NCBI RefSeq assembly: GCF_032884065.1
Contig: NC_088880.1
Location: 28,733,298-28,797,297, forward strand
DNA length: 64,000 nucleotides
Source: Artemia franciscana
Lineage: Eukaryota; Arthropoda; Branchiopoda; Anostraca; Artemiidae
Direction of reading: 5' to 3'
Notes under the pieces: model-generated
Database searches by the model: none
The model's input: the letters and a program-made list of their open reading frames with translations, nothing else
Told to the model about the DNA's origin: nothing
Shown here: positions 57,318 to 64,000 of the stretch, one piece after another
Layout: every line of letters begins with the position of its first letter
How positions within the stretch are numbered: the first letter of the stretch is position 1
Translations under genes and position numbers: made by a program

Positions 57318-59545
57318 AAGCGAATTCCTAACAGTAGGACCCATATGCTTTACTGTAAGACCTGAACGTGTAGTATTTCGCTCTTGGCTTGCCAACATTT
57401 CCACATTTCTTGTATCATACTTATGATAAAAAGTATTCCTTTTAAATAAGTCAGAAAACACCTTTGGGCCAATATTGTTCAAACACTGATAAACAAACGT
57501 TCCAATCTGGTAATCTCTAATTTGTCCTACATTTAAAATACTAAACTTTTGAAAAATAGATTCTGTACTAACAACACCTCTTTCATACTTAACTATAGCT
57601 TGTAAAGCCTTGCTTTGTTGTATCTGTACTTTTTTGAAATTACTGTAAAAATTGCTAGCCCAAAGTGAACAACCGTAATATATGTATGGAGTTATTAAAG
57701 AATGATACAGCATAATAATGACACTGGTTGGAAAAACATTTTTGAAGTGATGCAGTATTGCAACACCTCTTGAGACTTTAGAAGACACAATATCACTATG
57801 CTTTCTCCATGACAAATTACAATCAATAACAAATCCCAGATAACGTGTCTCTTCTATTTGGTCAATTTTCACTCCATTAAATGTGATTGGCTGCAGCAAC
57901 TCTCCGTGTGTTCCAGTTCTTTTGAATATCATGTAGTTAGTCTTTTTAGCATTCAAAGCAAGTAAGGTCTTGGATACAAATGAATGTAGACCTCAGAGCG
58001 CATTATTTGCATTATCTACTAATTCCTGTACTGTCTTGCCAGTATTCAAAATGGCAGTGTCAACCGCAAATGATGTCAGAAGCCCTACTACATAAAACCT
58101 AATAGAATCAACATAAATCAAATACAGCAAGGGACCTAAAATTGAACCTTGTGGCACAGCAATAAACTAAATGTTATGTCAACAATACTTGACTTTTTAT
58201 GCTCTATGCACACACTCAATTTTCTTCCTCTCAGGTAAGATTCAAACAACCTGTTCCGCAAACTCCAAGACTACTCAACCTATTTAAAATTATGCTAAAA
58301 ACCACTGTATCAAAAGCTTTTTTAAAATCAATAAAAATAGATAAAACATATAGTCCCTTTTCAAGAGCATTTATCATTCACAGCATTTATCAAATGTTGC
58401 ACAGCATGAACTGTTGAGTGGTTTTTGTGAAAGCCAAACTGTGTTTCAGCTAGAAATCCATTCTTTGTAAGGTGATCATATAACCATTCATGAATTATTT
58501 TCATAAATCTTTGAAAGAGTGGTGGGACTGAAATGGGTCTCCAGTTGGCAAGATCTTTTAGAGTGCCAGTTTTTGATAGTGGTATTATTTTTGCTATTTT
58601 CAGTGAATCTGGAAAATCTCCATGCTTTGTTGAAAGGTTAATAAGAAAAACAATATAAGGAAGAAGATAACTTGCTGCCACTTTTGAGGTTAAGGCCATC
58701 AATACCTGCACTATTAGAACGAATTGAGCTTATCACTTTTTTCAATTCTAACTCACTACAAGGTTCAAGTATCATTTCACATCCATCAGCACTGTCTTCC
58801 ACAAAAGTTTGCATTAGCACATAAGTATTAGACAATATTTCAGCATGAATTCTTTCACCAACTGCTGAGAAATAATTTGCAAAATTCTCACTTACTTCCT
58901 CCAGGTCACTTATCACTTTACCATTGACTTCAAGAATATATTCCTGTGGCTTTCTTTCTCCTTCTATTATTCCATTAATTATGTCCAACGTACCTTTCGG
59001 ATCACCTGCTTTCACTTCAAACTTTGTCCTGTAGAATGCTTTTACTTTCTTTCTTTTTAATGAATTAGTTTTATTCCTCTGGTCAATGAAATGCTTCCAC
59101 CTCTTATCACCCGAAAATCTCAGATAATCTGAGTAGATTTCATTTCTTAAATTTATCATTGTAAGGAGCTCTCGGTCCATCCATGGTTTTTTGGATTCAT
59201 TTGTTTAGATCGTAGTTGTTTCATAGGACATGTAGAATTATAAATATCTGCCACTATTAAAATTTTCAAAAGCTATCAATGGATCTGTCTGTTCAAAAAC
59301 TGTTTCCCATGAGACTACACTTGTTTCTTCTCTAAATCTCTGAATGTTCTCACTTTTCATCTCTTGGATAAACACTCAGTCTTTCCTCTTTTGTGGTGGA
59401 GCATTCTGTTGGAACTTTTTAAAACTGTGAAATGGTCAGACACTGGCATCAGTATTACATCCACATACGTTGAATTGATTCTTTCTGATGACACAAAAAT
59501 ATTATCAATTAGTGTTGCTGATTTCTTTGTCACTCTTCTAGGCAA
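57237..59545 (-). pseudogene. Jockey-like endonuclease/RT protein, broken
   Basis: The endonuclease end has SATLIDNIFVSSERINS and PVSDHFTVLKS. The linker has FYRTKFEVKAGDPKGTLDII and LEEVSENFANYFSAVGERIH. RT fingers are SIRSNSAGIDGLNLK, FPDSLKIAKIIPLSKTG, NWRPISVPPLFQRFMKI and FGFHKNHSTVHAVQHLINAV. Motif B is VPQGSILGPLLYLIYVDSIR (about 58130-58190). Motif C is altered to SFAVDTAILNTG (one catalytic Asp replaced). The C-terminus is NAKKTNYMIFKRTGTHGE, RYLGFVIDCNLSWRKHSDIV, then a thumb region ending FKARLKKHFLTDQR. The altered motif C and the frame breaks make it inactive. Confidence 0.85.
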
Positions 59546-59599
59546 CGTAACAAGGGTTATAAGATGGACAAGCTAACTAGATATCTTTCTCTATGCTAA

Positions 59600-59875
59600 A
59601 GGGAAGAATACAGTTAATTTTACAACTGCAAGAATGCATAAAACTAATACCTGGCACTTAATTTCTCAAGTTTCAGGAGAGTGAGATGATCAATCATTGT
59701 AAGCATCAGCTTAAATTTATTAGAATTACATTGAGCATATATCTAATATTAAGAAAATAAATCTAGAACAAATACCATATATTAATTTTTTACCTTATTA
59801 AAATTAAAATTTATATCTTCTAAAGTGTTTATTGAAATAGAACTTAAAGAAGGTAAAATATGCATCCCTAGCTGT
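59600..59875. other. Short AT-rich unassigned DNA
   Basis: Nothing is recognised between the LINE and copy D. Confidence 0.5.
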
Positions 59876-59878
59876 TTC

Positions 59879-60548
59879 AAACAGTTTGTGGTAAGAAACT
59901 GTAGTAATGAACCCCCTTATAAGTAATAGAATCTTAATGAAAATCTCATCATCAGATTTGGCATATCAGAGAACCCTGCTGTAGATGTTTTAAGCTCCTA
60001 TTTTTTTTTTGGGGGGGGGGAGGGCAGAAGAAAGATCATGGATGTTTGTTTATTTGTTTTTTTCGTTTGTTTGTTTTTTTCCCAGGGATGGTTGTATCAA
60101 CCCAGTGGTCCTAGATTCTCGCGAGAGGGCTCATTTTAAAGGAAATTAAAAGTTCTAGTGCGCTTTTCAGTGACCAAAAAATTGCAGGGCAACTAGGCCC
60201 CCTCTCACGCTCATTTTTTCCCCAAAGTTACCTGAACAAAATTTTGATATAGCCATTATGTTCAGCATAATTGAAAAATCTTATAACTATGTCTTTGAGG
60301 ACAACTTAATCCCATGTAGTCCCTGGGGGAAGGGTTGCAAGTTATGAACTTTGCCTATTGTTTACATATAGTATTGGTTATTGAAGGTGTGTATACTGAC
60401 GTTTTGGGGGAGGGAGTTACATCAGAGGACTATCCACGTAGGGATTTATCATGGGGGAAGAGGAGCTGGATTTCCCAGCATTAATTAAAAAAACATGAGA
60501 AATTAAATTAACAAAAAACCAAATTTTTTCAACTGAAAGTAAGGAGCA
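59879..60548 (+). mobile_element. Non-autonomous repeat family, copy D (truncated)
   Basis: It starts AAACAGTTTGTGGTAAGAAA CTGT (the terminal hairpin with changes) and has internal deletions. It stops right after CTGAAAGTAAGGAGCAAAT, where repeat array III begins. The preceding bases GCTGTTTCAAACAG equal those before copy C. Confidence 0.75.
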
Positions 60549-62100
60549 AATCCACTGTCGTTGGGGGGGAGGGAGAACCGGAAATCTTGGAAAAGGCTTA
60601 AAGCAGAGAGATCAGGATGAAACTTGGTGAGAAGTATAAGCCCAAGTCCAAGGTACGTGACTGAAATAACCGGACCGGATCCGCTCTCTTTGGTGGAGTT
60701 GGGGGGGGGGAGTAATTCGGAAAAATTAGAAAAAATGAGGTATTTGTAAATTACAAACATGTGATCAGATCTTAATTAAATTAGATATTTAGAAGGATCT
60801 GACCAGATCTGATGGCATGGAGAAATCTTCCTAGAAATCTTGGAAGCTGGAAATCTTGGAAAAGGCTTAGAGTGGAGAGATTGGGATGAAACTTGGTGGA
60901 AAGAATAAGCCCAAGTCCAAGATACGTGACTGACATAACCGGACCAGATTCGCTCTCTTTGGTGGAGTTGGGGGGGGGGGTAATTCGGAAAAATTAGAAA
61001 AAATGAGGTATTTTAAATTACAAACAGGGGATCAGATCTTAATGAAATTAGATATTTAGAAGGATCTTGTGTTCTAGAGCTCCTTTTTTAAATCCCGACC
61101 AGATCTGATGGCATTGGGGGGGGGGGGTGGAAGGGGAAACCAGAAATCTTGGAAAACGTAAAAACTGAGGTATTTTTATGTTATGAATGGGTAATTGGAT
61201 CTTTGTGAAACTTGATATATAGAAAGATCTTATGTCACAGATGCTTCATTTTTAATTCAAATTGGATCCGTGGACATAGGGGGTTGGAGGGGGAAACAGA
61301 AATCTTGGAGGCTGGAAATCTTGGAAAACGCTTAGAATGGAGAGATTGGGATGAAACTTGGTGGGAAGAATAAGCACAAGTCCTAGATACGTAATTGACA
61401 TAACCAGATTGAATCCGCTCTCTTTGGGGGAGCTGGGGGTTGTTAATTTGGAAAAATTAGAAAAATTGAGGTATTTTTAACTTAAAGAAGGGGTCACCAG
61501 ATCTTAATGAAATTTGATATTTAGAAGGAACTCACATCTCAGAGCTCTTATTTCAAATCCCGACCAGATCTGTTGACATTGGGGGAGTTGGAGGGGGAAA
61601 CCGGAAATCTTGGAAAACGCTTAGAGTGGAGAGATTGGGATGAAATTTGGTGGGTAGAATAAGCAAAGTCATAGAAACTTGATGTAAGTAACCGAACTGG
61701 GACCACTCTCTTTGGGGGATTTAGGGGGAGGGGTTCATTGCTTTGGCGAGTTTGGTGGTTCTGGACGTGCTAGGACGATGCTCATTGGTATATGTGTCAG
61801 GAAGCTGCACAAATTGACTTGATAAAGTTGTTTCCCCCGATTCGACCATCTGGGGGGCTGAAGGGAGAGGAAAAAATCAGAAAAATTGAGGTATTTTTAA
61901 CCTACAAGTGGGTGATCAGATCTAAATGAATTTTGATATTTAGAAGGACCTCGTGGCTCAGAGCTCTTATTTTAATTCCCGACTGGCATTAAGCCTCTGA
62001 TTTTCCTTTTAAATCTATCTATTGATTCTTAGAATTTTGCTAGAGCTTTTCTGATCTCGTCACAAGTGCCATATGAGCTCTTAGCTCTTGTTAAGTTAAG
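60549..62100 (+). repeat. Tandem repeat array III (about 300-bp units)
   Basis: Four to five units occur with CCGGAAATCTTGGAAAA, GCTTAGAGTGGAGAGATTGG, GATGAAACTTGGTGGGAAGA, ACATAACCGGACC, TCCGCTCTCTTTGGTGGAGT, a G-tract, AAAAATTAGAAAAAATGAGG and GATCAGATCTTAATGAAAT. The orientation is the same as array II and opposite to array I. It ends with the CAAGTGCCATATGAGCTCTT module (62060). Confidence 0.85.
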
Positions 62101-62104
62101 TAAT

Positions 62105-63140
62105 TTCTCTGATGATTTAGAATCTTGGAGAGCTCTTAGCAAAGACCCATCACAATTGGTGTTTAAAGAAACATAGATTTTAAAAATTGAAAATTGCCAC
62201 TCTTCTTAGAGTTATCTTATTTATCTCAAAGTGGGTTTCAGGATATATTTTTCAGATAAAGGATAATTTCAGATATTTTCTGGAGATAAGTTTCAAGGTT
62301 TGGTGAAGGTGGTTATATAATAACAAGAAAGGAGCAACTTCTTCTTTTTCTTCTATCGACCAAAGACCCATTATTTTTCAAGATTTACTTCTTTGGTTTT
62401 GTCATGGTAAGCTGGTTTTGTTTTAAGTCTGAAAAAAAAATTCGAAACAGAAATAAAGGACATCATATATCATAACAATTTCACCATTGGTTTCTTAAAA
62501 ACCCATAAAGGCCCTTTGTGGAACCTGAATTCAATTAGGCTAAAGGCAGAAAAAAAATTAAATAGTGAAGCTATTCTGATCAAAAAAAAGGCAAGAATTT
62601 GGCTGATTGGTAATTATATGACTGGGAGTGAAACCTTACAATTTATTGAAATTACTAGTAAACCAGTATAATTGTGCTTTTCAACCTTGAGGAAACATTT
62701 ATGAATGCATTGTGTATATATAGGTATTATAATTTTTTGAGTAGCCAATCTTCAAGCAATTTGGATGTGCAAGGTATGAATTCTTATGAAGTACCAAGGA
62801 CATCAAAATAAAAACATTTTTTGTCTACTGAACCCATTTTAGGACCATTCATACCTGATAACCACAAAAAAGATTTTCCTTTTGGTTGATTCAGAATTTT
62901 AGGGCAGTACTCACGGTTATATCAAGGGGGGTGGGCTGATCCACCCCTGAAATGCTTGTCCAATTTGTTAAAAATATAACAAAATGCATATGGCTCAAAT
63001 ATGGCCCCAAACTTCTAAGTAAAGCTGCACCTTCTCAAGCAGATGAGTTTTTTTTAGTTTTTACTCATGTTTCCTTTTTTTGAACCAGTTGTACATTCTT
63101 ATCAGTAAAAATTGAATTCCTGAATTTTTCCTAATTTTTA

Positions 63141-63236
<96 letters not shown>

Positions 63237-63440
63237 TGATTTATCTTTCTTCTTAGCCAATTCAAACAATCAGCTGTAATTTTTACAGCTGGTACTTCAA
63301 AATTGTATGTTCTAAATGGCAAAAATTTGACAATTAGGTTTTTTTTATAATTTGTCTGTCAATATGAACAATCATGGCTTAAACATCCTCCCAATAAGTT
63401 CAATAATTAAGGATTGATTTGCATAAGTAATTACTTGGAA
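62105..63440. other. Unassigned DNA with (AT)n
   Basis: It includes a trace like an old DNA-transposon end (GTGGGCTGATCCACCCCTGA, 62930) and an AT microsatellite at 63145-63234. No exon was recognised here. Confidence 0.5.
63145..63234. repeat. (AT)n microsatellite
   Basis: About 45 AT dinucleotides. Confidence 0.95.
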
Positions 63441-63478
63441 TCAGAAACAATTCCTTACTATTTATGTGATTATTTCAG

Positions 63479-63558
63479 GAAATCAAGTAAAAAAAGCACA
63501 TAAGCAAAGTGGATCGCCTCATGTAGAGCCACAGAAAAAAGTCAATACAGAAGTACAG
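63479..63558 (+). CDS. Candidate internal exon, unknown gene
   Basis: It is bounded by a strong acceptor (TGATTATTTCAG ending 63478) and a consensus donor (CAG followed by GTAAGT from 63559). Only one frame is open through it: NQVKKAHKQSGSPHVEPQKK, then VNTEVQ, ending in phase 0. Two leading bases complete a codon with an upstream exon that I cannot find. The peptide is basic and low-complexity and I do not recognise it. The case rests on splice sites and on frame agreement with the next candidate exon. Confidence 0.4.
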
Positions 63559-63749
63559 GTAAGTTGTGCTCCTGTTGAATTCTTTCTCTTTTTTCATTTC
63601 ATTTTTTTTCCTATTTCCATTTCTTCTCAACTTATTATATATTATATCATATATTATATATATATTATATAATTGATTATATATTAAAGTGATTATAATC
63701 TTATTTTATTTTACTTCTTTTGCTGATTCTTTTTATTTTTAAATTTTAG

Positions 63750-63827
63750 AGAGTTGTTCGAATTAGAATCAGATTGGATGGATACACTACATGCAAACCA
63801 AATTGGTGGTTCATGAATACTTTTTAA
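63750..63827 (+). CDS. Candidate terminal exon, unknown gene
   Basis: After TTTTTAAATTTTAG the frame that continues the preceding candidate exon reads RVVRIRIRLDGYTTCKPNWW, then FMNTF and a TAA stop at 63825-63827. The 191-bp intron between them is AT-rich, as usual in arthropods. The alternating basic/hydrophobic strand RVVRIRIRL and the WW pair look protein-like, but I cannot name a family. There is no poly(A) signal close by that I would insist on. It may be a short alternative 3' end of a gene to the right or left. Confidence 0.38.
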   Translation, partial: RVVRIRIRLDGYTTCKPNWWFMNTF

Positions 63828-64000
63828 TTAGAAAAGTTAAAGCATAAAATTATTCAATATATCTTCTTCTCTTAGGTCCATTCGAGAGGTTAAACATTCA
63901 AATTAGTCTCTATACAGTATGAAAGATTTGGTACAATTCATAAAGTGAAATAAGGCAGCCGGTTCTAGGTGTTTACTCTCTGGAAAATACCCCACCCCCC

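Larger units (their letters stand above)
56837..59600 (-). mobile_element. Jockey-like LINE, reversed, degenerate
   Basis: On the minus strand the order is endonuclease end (59357-59545), linker and RT start (58361-59180), RT motifs B and C (about 58050-58180), RT C-terminus (57237-57956), 3' end (56837-57236). Stops and frameshifts separate the pieces. The high protein identity still visible and the near-identical 3' duplication suggest it is younger than the 40-kb fragment. Confidence 0.85.

Overview
This is a eukaryotic, AT-rich, repeat-choked stretch of DNA. It contains spliced exons with GT/AG borders, no operons, tRNA-derived SINE sequence, and many decayed LINE, DNA-transposon and MITE-like copies. 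Arthropod-type non-LTR elements, a pogo/Tigger element and the overall repeat style suggest an arthropod, most likely a crustacean. A brine shrimp (Artemia) is my best guess from memory of similar repeats, at low confidence.

The one clear host gene lies on the minus strand. It is an FBXL4-like F-box/leucine-rich-repeat gene. I can place six exons: 43314-43490, 31447-31516, 25293-25497, 18504-19016, 13054-13325 and 2943-3105. Each has usable splice signals, and every junction keeps the reading frame. Together they give about 466 codons: the N-terminal discoidin-like part, the F-box, and the first LRRs. The start codon and the last LRRs are not identified and probably lie outside the window. 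The introns run from 5 to 12 kb and are almost wholly mobile DNA. Two broken tandem copies of the LRR exon sit just upstream of the working one.

Layout by region. 1-1300: a 300-bp-unit repeat array. 2.3-2.8 kb: a minisatellite bounded by inverted repeats. 4.4-6.1 kb: a large foldback element. 7.3-11.3 kb: a non-autonomous repeat (copy A) split by a pogo/Tigger element. 11.3-11.8 kb: a reverse-transcriptase relic. 12.65-12.98 kb: a tRNA-Leu-type SINE. 14.0-16.4 kb: an RTE-like LINE. 16.6-18.25 kb: copy B, reversed. 19.8-22.6 kb: a CR1/L2-like LINE. 22.9-23.3 and 34.65-35.0 kb: two copies of a TA-type MITE. 26.8-28.5 kb: copy C, with an empty-site paralogue beside it. 31.7-34.4 kb: RTE copies in the opposite direction. 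36-42 kb: old dispersed repeats, a hAT-type MITE and a Jockey-like LINE fragment.

Upstream of 43.5 kb lie further items. These are a foldback MITE (45.9-46.25 kb), a truncated Ty3/gypsy element (46.6-48.0 kb), unrecognised coding-like scraps (48.5-50.1 kb) and a second foldback element with an internal empty-site control (51.06-51.68 kb). Then come LINE scraps, repeat arrays II and III, a decayed tRNA-Pro-like sequence, a minus-strand LINE (56.8-59.6 kb), and two small plus-strand candidate exons at 63.5-63.8 kb that may belong to a neighbouring gene.

I do not see a new multi-gene system. The most interesting items are the dead tandem copies of the LRR exon, the foldback elements with diagnosable insertion sites, the opposite-orientation repeat pairs inside one transcription unit, and a recurring ribozyme-like CTGATGA...GAAA motif in LINE 3' tails.
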